This document shows, one piece after another, positions 46,961 to 55,170 of a DNA stretch of 64,000 nt. Source of the stretch: Myxococcales bacterium 68-20 (GTDB taxonomy: Bacteria > Myxococcota_A > Polyangia > Polyangiales > Polyangiaceae); contig MKVQ01000034.1 of the NCBI GenBank assembly GCA_001899635.1, positions 18,283-82,282 of the forward strand. The letters are read 5' to 3'. Position 1 is the first letter of the stretch. Each line of letters starts with the position of its first letter. The translations under genes were made by a program, and so were the position numbers. Below the pieces are notes generated by a model. That model ran no database searches. It was given only the letters and a program-made list of their open reading frames with translations, and had not been told where the DNA came from.

Positions 46961-47926
46961 TCAGCCGCCGTCGCCGGGCCTGGCTCCCGCGAGGATCGTG
47001 CGCGCAGCCGCGGCGTCGACCGCGATCTGCGCCCGGAGCTCGTCGAGACCGGAGAATTTCTTCTCGTCACGAATGCGACCGACGAGGTGCACCCGCATCG
47101 GTTGGCCGTACAGATCACCGTCGAAGTCGAAGAGGTGCACCTCGATGCGGAGGCTCGTTCCGTCGACCGTCGGGCGCACGCCGACATTCATCACGCCCGG
47201 CCGATCGTCGGCGAACACGGCGTAGACACCGTGGGGCGGCAGCACCTCGACGACACCGCCGAGGTTCGCGGTCGGGAAGCCGATGGTACGTCCACGACGG
47301 TCGCCGCCCTCGACGACGCCCGAGATCGAATGACGACGTCCGAGGAGCCGCGTCGCCTCGTCGAGATCGCCGGTCGTGATCGCTTCGCGGACGCGCGTGC
47401 TCGAGAACGGCCCGCGTTCGTCGCCGGCCACCGCGGCGGCCGCGACCTCGAAGCCGAGCTCCGCTCCGAAAGCTCGCATGGCCTCGAGATCGCCGGCGCG
47501 CTTCGCGCCGAAGCGGAAGTTCTCGCCCACGACCACCGCCTTCGCGCCGAGGCGCGCGACGAGCAGCTCCTTCACGAAGCGCTCCGGCGTGAGCGCGGCG
47601 AGCTCGGACGTGAACGGCTCGACGACGACCTGGTCGGCGCCATGACGGCGAAGCAGCTCCACGCGCCGCTCCAGCGTCGCAAGCCGGGGCGGGGTGAAGC
47701 CCCGGAGGACCTGACTCGGATGCGGGTCGAACGTGAGGACGACCGCCGAGAGCCCGCGCGCATCCGCGATCGCGCGTGCTTGCTGGAGCACGGCCTGATG
47801 ACCACGGTGGACGCCGTCGAGATTGCCGATGATGACGGCAGATTGCACGCCCGCAGGATAGAACAGCTCGACGCCCTCCGTCCGGTTGCTCGGCCCGCAA
47901 CTGTGCATTTCTCGGTCGAAGGCCAT
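46961..47926 (-). CDS. ribF: Bifunctional riboflavin kinase / FAD synthetase
   Basis: About 321 aa. The N-terminal nucleotidyl transferase contains GNLDGVHRGHQ (34-44) and STRVREAI; the C-terminal flavokinase domain has GRTIGFPTANL and GVYAVF. It makes FMN and FAD from riboflavin in the cytoplasm. The N-terminus is uncertain: starts at 47977 (longer) or internal Met codons are possible. It lies 51 nt from the transglutaminase gene, same strand. Confidence 0.9.
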   Translation of the reverse strand: MAFDREMHSCGPSNRTEGVELFYPAGVQSAVIIGNLDGVHRGHQAVLQQARAIADARGLSAVVLTFDPHPSQVLRGFTPPRLATLERRVELLRRHGADQVVVEPFTSELAALTPERFVKELLVARLGAKAVVVGENFRFGAKRAGDLEAMRAFGAELGFEVAAAAVAGDERGPFSSTRVREAITTGDLDEATRLLGRRHSISGVVEGGDRRGRTIGFPTANLGGVVEVLPPHGVYAVFADDRPGVMNVGVRPTVDGTSLRIEVHLFDFDGDLYGQPMRVHLVGRIRDEKKFSGLDELRAQIAVDAAAARTILAGARPGDGG

Positions 47927-47991
47927 CCGCCGACGCCCGGAGCTCAGCAGCGGCCCCCGATTTCCCCGGCCCGCCACTACGACGACGAGCG

Positions 47992-50900
47992 TTACTCGGC
48001 CGCCGCGCCCTCGGGGACTACGGCGAACGGCTGGGTATTGCCGGATTGCACGTTGGCCCTGCGCCGATCCTTCGCGATGAGGACATAGACGGACGGGACG
48101 ACGAACAGCGTGAAGAGCGTACCGATCGCCATTCCGCCGACGAGCACGATGCCGATCGAGTTACGCGCGACCGCTCCGGGGCCGCTGACGAGCGTGAGCG
48201 GGAAGTGCCCCGCCACGGTCGCCACCGTCGTCATGAGGATCGGCCGCAGGCGCGTGCTCGCGGCGACGCGAACCGCCTCGAGCTTCGACAGCCCGAGCTC
48301 CTGCTGCGCGTTGGCGAACTCGACGATGAGGATGCCGTTCTTCGCGACGAGGCCGACGAGCGTGACGAGGCCGACCTGGGAGTAGATGTTGAGCGTCGTC
48401 GTCCAGCCCTCGGTGAGACCGAACGTCAGGCCCGGCGGGCCCGCGAACTTGAGGAACGTGAAGATCAACGCGCCGAACATCGCGAGCGGCACCGAGCCCG
48501 CGAGGATGACGAATGGATCGCGGAACGAGTTGAACTGCGCCGCGAGCACCAGGAAGATGAGGAGGACCGCGAGCCCCATGGCCGGAAGGAACTTTCCGCC
48601 TTCCTGCCGGAGCTGACGCGACTCGCCCGTGTGCTCGACGCGGTAGCCCGGCGGCAGCTTCTCTGCCGCCGCGGTCTCGATGACCTTGAGCGCTCCGTCG
48701 AGCGACTGCGTGGCCACGCCGGACATCTTCACCGCGTTGAGCTGCTGGAAGCGGTTCAACGTGCGAGGCTCGACGCCCTCCTGGAGGGTCGCGACCGCGC
48801 TGAGCGGCATGAGCTGGCCGTTCGGGCCACCGATGTGGATCTCCGAGAGCTGATCGGGCGTGAGGCGCGCCGCGCGCTCGATCTGCGGGATGACCTTGTA
48901 GCTTCGGCCCTCGATGTTGAAGCGGTTGACGAAGTTGCCACCGAGCGCCGCCGACAGGTCGGCTCCGACCTGCTGCATGCTGAGGCCCATGGCAGCGATC
49001 TTGTCGCGATCGAGGATGATGTCGGTCTTGGCCTGATCGATCCGAACGTCGATGATGGGCGGGAACGCGAACTGACCGCTCTTCATCGCCTCGTCGACGA
49101 GGATGTCGGTGAAGCGGAGGATCTCCTCGTGGCTCGCGGTGGACGCGATCACGACCTCGACCGGGAAGAAGCCGGGGCTGGGCAGCGCCGGCGGGAGGAA
49201 CACCGGCGCTCGCACGCCCGTGATCCCCATCGTCTTCGCGCTCAGCTCCTCGTGGATCTGGAAGATGTCGCGCTTGCGCTGGTTCCAGGGCTTGACCTGG
49301 ATGCCACCGAAGCCGGCGTTGGCGAACGTGATCTGGAAGGAGTGCTCGAACTCGGGGAGGGACTGGAAGGCATCCCCCACCTCCGTGGCGTACGACGTCA
49401 CCTGTTCGAGGCTGGCGTTCGGCGGGACGTCGAGCGCGCTGAAGACACTGCCCTGGTCTTCGTTCGGCGCGAGCTCGCCCGGCGAGAACATGTAGAGCGG
49501 AACGACGACCAGGGAGAGGGCCACCCAGACGGTGTAGACCTTGGGTCGATTCCGGAGCGTCGCGGCGAGCGCATTCTCGTAGCGGGTCCGGATCGCCTCG
49601 AAGGTCCGATCGATCTTCCCGGCGAGCCAGCCCGTGTCGTGTGACGACTTCAGCAGGCGCGCCGACATCATCGGTGAGAGCGTCAGGGCGACGACGCCCG
49701 AGATGAAGACCGCACCGGCGAGCGTGAAAGCGAACTCGCGGAAGAGGGCGCCGGTGAGGCCGCCCTGGAAGCCGATCGGCGCGTAGACGGCGGCCAGGGT
49801 GATCGTCATCGCGATGACCGGGCCTACGAGCTCGCGAGCGCCTGCGAGCGCCGCCTCGAGCGGTGTCTTGCCGTCGCGAATGTTCCGCTCGACGTTCTCG
49901 ACGACGACGATCGCGTCGTCGACGACGAGACCGACCGCCAGGACGACGGCGAGGAGAGTGAGCAGGTTGACCGTGAACCCGAGCACCTGCATCAGGAACA
50001 CCGCCCCGATGAGCGACACGGGGATCGCGAGGACGGGGACGACGACCGTGCGGAGCGAACCGAGGAAGAGGAAGATGACGACGACGACGATGAGGATCGT
50101 CTCGATGAGCGTCCGGGCGACCTCGCTGAGCGCGTTGTCGATGTACTCCGTCGAGTCGTAGCCGATCGCCGACTGCATGCCGGTCGGCATCTCGGCCTGG
50201 ATTTGCTTCATCTCCTCGCGGACGCGCGCGATCACGTCGAGCGAGTTGGCGTTCGGAAGCACCCACACGCCCATGAACACGGCGCGCTCTCCGCTGAGTC
50301 GCACGTCTTGCTCGTACGTCTCGGCGCCGAGGACGACGTCGGCGACGTCGGCGAGGCGAACGAGCGTGTCGCCCTGGCGCTTCACGACGAGCTGCTTGAA
50401 CTCGTCGACGGACTTGAGGTCGGTCGCCGCGGTGAGGTTCACCTGGACGAGCGCGCCCTTGGTCTGCCCGACTGCCGCGAGGTAGTTGTTGGCGGCCAGC
50501 GCCTGGCGCACCTGCGTCGGCGTCACGTTGAGCGCCGCCATTTGCTCGGGCTTGAGCCATGCGCGAATCGCGAACGCGCTGCCGCCGAGGATGTCGGCGC
50601 GCTGCACGCCCTCCACCGCCGAAAGGCGTGGCTGGACGATGCGCAAGAGGTAGTCGGTGACCTGGTTCTCCTCCAGGATCGTGGACCCGAAGGACAGGTA
50701 CATCGCGGCGACCTGCGCATCGGAGGGCTCGATGTTGATCGATGGCACCTCCGCTTCGGGCGGGAGATCCGCGCGCACCTGGTTGACACGCGCGCTGATG
50801 TCCGCGAGCGCCGTCGCCGCGTTGAAGTTGAGCTTGAGGCGGACGTTGATCGTCGACAGCCCCTGGACGCTCTGCGACTCGATGTAGTCGATGCCGTCGG

Positions 50901-51120
50901 CGGCCGCGATCGCACGCTCGACGGGCGTCGTGATGAAGCCTCGGACGAGCTCCGCGTTCGCACCGACGTAGGCGGTACGAACGGTGACCGTCGCGCTCTC
51001 GAGCTTCGGGTACTGGCGGACGTTGAGGGAGCGGACGGCCTGGATGCCCGCCACGATGATGATGAGGTTGACGACGATCGCGAGGACCGGCCGCTTGATG
51101 AAGATGTCGGTGAGCTTCAT
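47992..51120 (-). CDS. RND (HAE1) family multidrug efflux permease
   Basis: 1042 aa, full length. Twelve expected helices with two large periplasmic loops. Conserved parts include FIKRPVLAIVVNLIIIVAG at the start, the helix IV segment AVGLVVDDAIVVVENVER with its paired Asp (proton relay), and GLVAKNGILIVEFAN. Pumps drugs or other compounds from membrane and periplasm. It follows the adaptor gene by 7 nt; no outer-membrane channel gene is nearby. Confidence 0.93.
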   Translation of the reverse strand: MKLTDIFIKRPVLAIVVNLIIIVAGIQAVRSLNVRQYPKLESATVTVRTAYVGANAELVRGFITTPVERAIAAADGIDYIESQSVQGLSTINVRLKLNFNAATALADISARVNQVRADLPPEAEVPSINIEPSDAQVAAMYLSFGSTILEENQVTDYLLRIVQPRLSAVEGVQRADILGGSAFAIRAWLKPEQMAALNVTPTQVRQALAANNYLAAVGQTKGALVQVNLTAATDLKSVDEFKQLVVKRQGDTLVRLADVADVVLGAETYEQDVRLSGERAVFMGVWVLPNANSLDVIARVREEMKQIQAEMPTGMQSAIGYDSTEYIDNALSEVARTLIETILIVVVVIFLFLGSLRTVVVPVLAIPVSLIGAVFLMQVLGFTVNLLTLLAVVLAVGLVVDDAIVVVENVERNIRDGKTPLEAALAGARELVGPVIAMTITLAAVYAPIGFQGGLTGALFREFAFTLAGAVFISGVVALTLSPMMSARLLKSSHDTGWLAGKIDRTFEAIRTRYENALAATLRNRPKVYTVWVALSLVVVPLYMFSPGELAPNEDQGSVFSALDVPPNASLEQVTSYATEVGDAFQSLPEFEHSFQITFANAGFGGIQVKPWNQRKRDIFQIHEELSAKTMGITGVRAPVFLPPALPSPGFFPVEVVIASTASHEEILRFTDILVDEAMKSGQFAFPPIIDVRIDQAKTDIILDRDKIAAMGLSMQQVGADLSAALGGNFVNRFNIEGRSYKVIPQIERAARLTPDQLSEIHIGGPNGQLMPLSAVATLQEGVEPRTLNRFQQLNAVKMSGVATQSLDGALKVIETAAAEKLPPGYRVEHTGESRQLRQEGGKFLPAMGLAVLLIFLVLAAQFNSFRDPFVILAGSVPLAMFGALIFTFLKFAGPPGLTFGLTEGWTTTLNIYSQVGLVTLVGLVAKNGILIVEFANAQQELGLSKLEAVRVAASTRLRPILMTTVATVAGHFPLTLVSGPGAVARNSIGIVLVGGMAIGTLFTLFVVPSVYVLIAKDRRRANVQSGNTQPFAVVPEGAAAE

Positions 51121-51127
51121 CGGAGCC

Positions 51128-52282
51128 TCAGCGGTTGTCCGGCCGCGGGTCGAGCTTCGGTACGGGCTGCTTGGTGCTGTCGACCACGACCGGTGCGTTG
51201 TTGCGAAGCTTGAAGGCGCCGGCGGTGACGACCTCTTCCTTCGCCTTCACGCCGTCGAGCAAGGCGACGAAGTCTCCGCGCGCACTGCCCACGCGGACGA
51301 ACTGCTGCCGAGCGACCTTCACCGGCTTGCCGTCGGGGGTCGTCGCGATGCCGGGCGTCTCGGGCTTGCGCTCCTCGATGACGAAGACCGAGTCGCCGTA
51401 CGGCGCGTGCACGACCGCGGTCGCCGGGACCGTGACGGACTTCGTCTTCTCCGGCAAGACGACGGCGACCTGGACGAACATGCCGGGGCGCAGGCCCTCC
51501 GTCTTGTTCGAGACGTCGGCGCGAAGCTTGATCGTGCGTGTCGTCGCCTCGACGGTGGGGTCGACGGCGGCGATGGTGCCGTCGAGCGGCGGAGTCCCCG
51601 CTCCCGCGACGGTGATGCGCACAGGCTGACCGACCGCGACGTCGGCGAGGCGCTGCTGCGGAAGCGAGAAGTCGACGTGCACGGCGTCGATCGTCTCGAG
51701 CACGGTGACGGGCGTGCCGGGCTGCAGGTATTGCCCGAGGTTCACCGAGCGGATGCCGAGCTTGCCTGCGAACGGCGCGCGGATGGTCTTCTTCGCGATC
51801 TGCGCGATGAGGCCCTCTACGTCGGTCGTCGCGGTGCGGAGCTGGGCTTCGTCGGCGTCGAGCTGCGCCTGCGCGATCGCTCCCTTCGCGGCGAGCGCGC
51901 GGGTCCGCGCGATCGTGGTGGTAGCGAGCTCCTTCCGGGCGAGCGCCGACGCGAGCTGCGCGCGCTCCACGTTGGCATCGAGCTCGACGAGGATCTGGCC
52001 TTGCTTGACCGTCGCGCCCGATTCGAAGCTGATTCGTGTGACCACGCCCGGGACATCGGCCGCGAGCGCGACGCCCTTCGCCGAAGCGACGCTGCCCACC
52101 GACGTGAGCGTGCCCTCCCAGCTCTGCTCTTCGGCCACTGCCGTTCCCACCACCTCGGGCGGAGGGCCGTCCTTCTCGGCTTGCTTGCCGAAGCCGATGA
52201 GCATGCCGATCTGAGCGCCTTTGATGGCGACGAGCAGTCCGACTGCAACCAAGAGTCCGAAGATGGTGATGAGCCAGCGCAC
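51128..52282 (-). CDS. RND efflux periplasmic adaptor (membrane fusion protein)
   Basis: 384 aa from a GTG at 52282, 12 nt after an AGGAG site; a longer frame reaching 52408 is not protein-like. One N-terminal helix, a biotinyl-lipoyl-like half motif (VGSVASAKGVALAADVPGVV split over the hairpin), a coiled-coil hairpin (about 105-150) and the matching half IRAPFAGKLG. Couples the RND pump to an outer membrane channel. Confidence 0.9.
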   Translation of the reverse strand: MRWLITIFGLLVAVGLLVAIKGAQIGMLIGFGKQAEKDGPPPEVVGTAVAEEQSWEGTLTSVGSVASAKGVALAADVPGVVTRISFESGATVKQGQILVELDANVERAQLASALARKELATTTIARTRALAAKGAIAQAQLDADEAQLRTATTDVEGLIAQIAKKTIRAPFAGKLGIRSVNLGQYLQPGTPVTVLETIDAVHVDFSLPQQRLADVAVGQPVRITVAGAGTPPLDGTIAAVDPTVEATTRTIKLRADVSNKTEGLRPGMFVQVAVVLPEKTKSVTVPATAVVHAPYGDSVFVIEERKPETPGIATTPDGKPVKVARQQFVRVGSARGDFVALLDGVKAKEEVVTAGAFKLRNNAPVVVDSTKQPVPKLDPRPDNR

Positions 52283-52487
52283 GAGGTTCCGTTCTCCTGG
52301 AGCTTGGGACAGCTCCGGCGGCGCGTAGGATGCTGTCGAGGTCCGCCTCGTAGCGCATGAATTGCGCGCCCAGATCGGAAAAGAAAGGTTGAGCTGCGGC
52401 CACGACACGCGATCGTGACCTCCGAGACGTCGCGCTGCCGTTCGGAGAGAACGTCCTGCGCCCCAGCGCCCGTGCTAGTGGAGCGCC
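52283..52487. promoter_or_regulatory. Divergent region, RND operon / sigma factor
   Basis: 205 nt between divergent genes, expected to hold both promoters. No clear box was identified. Confidence 0.35.
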
Positions 52488-53045
52488 GTGGCCGACCGCT
52501 CCCAGCCGCGCGAGCGCGGGTTCATCGCCTGGATCACGCGATTGGTGCGCGAGCATCGGAGTGAGCTCGTCGGTATCGCGCAGCGGGAAGGCCTCACGGG
52601 CACCGATGCACTCGACGCCGTCCAAGAGGCGTTCATCACGTTCCTGCGCGTCGCCCATGCGCGCAAGCTCAGCGAGGACTTCGAGGAGAGCCGCAAGCTG
52701 CTCGCCGTGGTCGTCCGGAACGAGGCGCGGAATCGCCGCCGCAGGCACCACCTGTCGCGCGTCCACCTGGGAGAAGAGGAAGCCGAAGGGCTCGCCGCGA
52801 GCGCGCCCACCGTCGAGGACCTCATCCTCGAGGCCGAGGCGCACGTCGCCGCGCTCGGCTGCATCGAGAAGCTCGCCGAGGTTCAGCGGCACGTCGTGAC
52901 GCTGCGCCTTCTCGAGGACCGTCCGGGGGAGGCGGTCGCAGCGCTGCTCGCCATCACCCCGGGCAACGTTGCGGTCCTGCTTCATCGTGCAAAGCGCGAG
53001 CTTCGTGCGTGCATCAGCGACGCAGAAGCCGACGCAGAAAAGTGA
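52488..53045 (+). CDS. ECF-like RNA polymerase sigma factor
   Basis: 185 aa, GTG start after GTGGAG. The sigma region 2-like part (LTGTDALDAVQEAFITFL) and an RRRRHH-rich linker lead to a region 4-like part (VQRHVVTLRLLEDRPGEAVAALLAITPGNVAVLLHRAKREL, given by its parts: the HTH is LLAITPGNVAVLLHRAKREL). No anti-sigma gene is next to it. Divergent from the efflux operon, but a link is not shown. Confidence 0.8.
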   Translation: MADRSQPRERGFIAWITRLVREHRSELVGIAQREGLTGTDALDAVQEAFITFLRVAHARKLSEDFEESRKLLAVVVRNEARNRRRRHHLSRVHLGEEEAEGLAASAPTVEDLILEAEAHVAALGCIEKLAEVQRHVVTLRLLEDRPGEAVAALLAITPGNVAVLLHRAKRELRACISDAEADAEK

Positions 53046-53146
53046 CCCATCGCCTGTAATCCGAGCCGCGCTCGCGACCTTCGAGGACGCCGCCCCTCCG
53101 CCAGCACGAGGCGGAGCGGGCACACGACCGGCGAAGGAGAAGGTGA

Positions 53147-53734
53147 ATGCGTAGCGACGTCACGAAGCTGTTTGGATGGGCCGCGCGGGCGGACCGCCTC
53201 GGAATGAACGCGCTCCGCGCCGGGCTCATCGTCGTCCTGGTCTGGATCGGTGCGCTCAAGGTCGCGCCATACGAGGCCGACGGCATCGTCCCGTTCGTCG
53301 CGAACAGCCCATTCATGAGCTTCTTCTACGAGTCCCCGGCGGCCGAGTACCTGAGCTACATGAACAAGGAGGGCCAGCTCATCGCCGCCAACCGCGCCTG
53401 GCACGAGGCGAACCACACGTACAGCTTCGCGCTCGGGCTGGGCGCCGTCATCGTCGGCCTCGGCGTCCTCGTCGCCGCGCATTGGTGGCGACCGGCGGTC
53501 GGTGCTGTCGGGAGCTTCCTCGTCGTGGGAATGAGCTTCGTGACGCTCTCCTTCCTCGTCACCACGCCCGAGACGTGGGTCCCGAACCTCGGCGACGCTC
53601 ATCACGGGTTTCCCTATCTCAGCGGACGGGGGCGTCTCGTCGTCAAAGACGTCATCATGCTCGGCGCCGCGCTCGTGACGATGGCCGACTCGGCGAAAGC
53701 GCACCTGGCGCGTTCGTCCACGCGCGCCGGGTGA
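53147..53734 (+). CDS. DUF417 (YkgB/RclC-like) membrane protein
   Basis: 195 aa with four helices. Typical family segments: GLIVVLVWIGALKVAPYEADGI (in part), FVANSPFMSF and VTLSFLVTTPETW. In E. coli RclC belongs to a system for reactive chlorine resistance; other roles are not known. GGAGAAGG precedes ATG 53147. It lies 101 nt after the sigma gene on the same strand. Confidence 0.85.
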   Translation: MRSDVTKLFGWAARADRLGMNALRAGLIVVLVWIGALKVAPYEADGIVPFVANSPFMSFFYESPAAEYLSYMNKEGQLIAANRAWHEANHTYSFALGLGAVIVGLGVLVAAHWWRPAVGAVGSFLVVGMSFVTLSFLVTTPETWVPNLGDAHHGFPYLSGRGRLVVKDVIMLGAALVTMADSAKAHLARSSTRAG

Positions 53735-53767
53735 GCGGTCCGAGCCGCTGAACGTACGGGCGCTCGC

Positions 53768-54160
53768 TCAGGGGGCGCCCGCGTCCTGGCGCCCGGCCCA
53801 CACGATGTAGCCGGCGATGGCGCGCAGGTCGTCCTCCGCGAGGTGCTCGAAGCTCGGCATCTTCTGCTTGTTCGGCCGCTTTCGTTCCGGCGCACGCGCC
53901 CAGCGCACGATGCCGTCGGGAGCGTCGCCGTGGATGCCGGCGATCTCCCGCACCGACGGCCCGACCAGCTCGAATTCGCGAGCGTGGCAGCTCGCGCAGC
54001 GCATCGCGAACGAGCGCTCTCCGCGCCGAAGCTCGTCGAAGCTGGGATCGGTGGACGCGACCAGCTCGCTGACGGTGCCCTCCTGGCGCCGCTTGCAGCC
54101 CATGAGCGCGACGGCGAGCACGAAGGGCACGAAGAGGGGCACGAGCCGGGACGACCTCAC
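53768..54160 (-). CDS. Mono-heme cytochrome c lipoprotein
   Basis: About 130 aa from GTG 54160, giving a compact lipoprotein signal (VPLFVPFVLAVALMGC). One heme site, CASCH, near 55, and a likely Met ligand in KQKMPSFEHL; the end (ADDLRAIAGYIVWA-like helix) is the usual cytochrome c C-terminus. An upstream Met (to 54265) would add a second hydrophobic segment. Electron carrier in the periplasm. Confidence 0.75.
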   Translation of the reverse strand: MRSSRLVPLFVPFVLAVALMGCKRRQEGTVSELVASTDPSFDELRRGERSFAMRCASCHAREFELVGPSVREIAGIHGDAPDGIVRWARAPERKRPNKQKMPSFEHLAEDDLRAIAGYIVWAGRQDAGAP

Positions 54161-54452
54161 GTCACGCAAGCTAGCCCAAGTTCGCGGAAACGCGACGACG
54201 ATGAGCAAGACGAGGAGCGGCGGAGCAGCCGACGTGAGCCTCATCGTTCGACGCTCGCAGCGCACGCGCGCGGCCCGCCGGCTTGACCACCGAAGGACCG
54301 GTTGTTACGGAAGTGCTCGTTCACGCGAGGTCCATGCGCAGGGGCACCTGGAGTTGGTGATTTCTCCCGCCACAGGCGGATGACGGCTCGAAGCCGAAGC
54401 GGGCGCGAAGACGCGCCTCCCCCTGCATCCATTTCGACGTGAGGACTCTGCC

Positions 54453-54707
54453 GTGAACGTTTCACGCAGCGAGCAGCGCGTATTGCGCGTGCTCGCCCAA
54501 GGCGGTCGTATTTTGCATTTCAAGGACGAGCGCGGACAGCTCGTCGAGGTCGCATGTGTCTCGCGAGAAGGCTTCCACCTCTCGTGTCCGCTCGACCTCT
54601 TCAAACAGCTGCGCAGGCGAAGGCTCGTCGCCTCGACGAACGGCGGGCCCTACCTCATCTCGAAGGTAGGGCTCCTGGCATTGCGCAGCGTGCACGCGCG
54701 CGGCTGA
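54453..54707 (+). CDS. YjhX-family protein (UPF0386)
   Basis: 84 aa, nearly the same length as E. coli YjhX. Clear family sequence: SRSEQRVLRVLAQGGRI, then SREGFHLSCPLDLFKQL, then LVASTNGGPYLISKVGL. YjhX has been proposed as a topoisomerase-inhibiting toxin of a toxin-antitoxin pair. GTG start at 54453 with GTGAGGA upstream. No YjhQ-like antitoxin gene is adjacent. Confidence 0.82.
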   Translation: MNVSRSEQRVLRVLAQGGRILHFKDERGQLVEVACVSREGFHLSCPLDLFKQLRRRRLVASTNGGPYLISKVGLLALRSVHARG

Positions 54708-54816
54708 CGCGTCGGCCCCAGCGCTCGATGACGAGCTCGCCATCGCCGCTCCTCGCGGGGCGGCGAGCGGGCTCGTCATCGCGCGCGATTCGTCGGGTGC
54801 TACGGTGTCGACTCCG

Positions 54817-55170
54817 ATGCGCAAGGAGCCGTCGCCGTTCGAATCCGTCTGGTCCGTCGTGCGCGCGATCCCGCGAGGGCGCGTCGCGACCTACGGGCAG
54901 ATCTCGCAGATGATCGGCCGCAGGCTCACGCCGGTCGGCGTCGGCTGGGCCATTCGTGCCGCCGGCGACGACGCGATCCCCTGGCAGCGTGTCGTCAACG
55001 CATCCGGGGGCATCTCCACCGACCGCCAGCACCCCGGCCTTCAGCGCGCGATGCTCGAGGCCGAGGGCGTGCGCTTCGGAAAGGATGGTTGCATCGATCT
55101 CGAGCGCTTCGGCTGGAGCCCTCGCCCCCCTAAGAAGAAGGTCCGCGCGAAGGCGCGTGTCACGCGCTAA
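54817..55170 (+). CDS. Alkyltransferase-like protein (ATL)
   Basis: 117 aa. It has the DNA-binding core of O6-alkylguanine methyltransferases (IPRGRVATYGQIS, VGWAIRAAG), but the active-site PCHRV is replaced by PWQRV, so it cannot accept the alkyl group. ATL proteins bind damaged bases and pass them to nucleotide excision repair. Lys/Arg-rich C-terminal tail. An in-frame GTG at 54805 is an alternative. Its stop overlaps the stop of the convergent lipoprotein gene. Confidence 0.88.
   Translation: MRKEPSPFESVWSVVRAIPRGRVATYGQISQMIGRRLTPVGVGWAIRAAGDDAIPWQRVVNASGGISTDRQHPGLQRAMLEAEGVRFGKDGCIDLERFGWSPRPPKKKVRAKARVTR

Noticed and set aside
48046..49644. Plus-strand open frame (532 codons) inside the RND permease region
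   Set aside because: Glu/Arg-rich antisense of a conserved permease; no start signal or recognised domain.
53759..53781. GGGCGC...GCGCCC hairpin after the DUF417 gene as a terminator
   Set aside because: Weak stem that overlaps the end of the convergent cytochrome gene, with no T-run.
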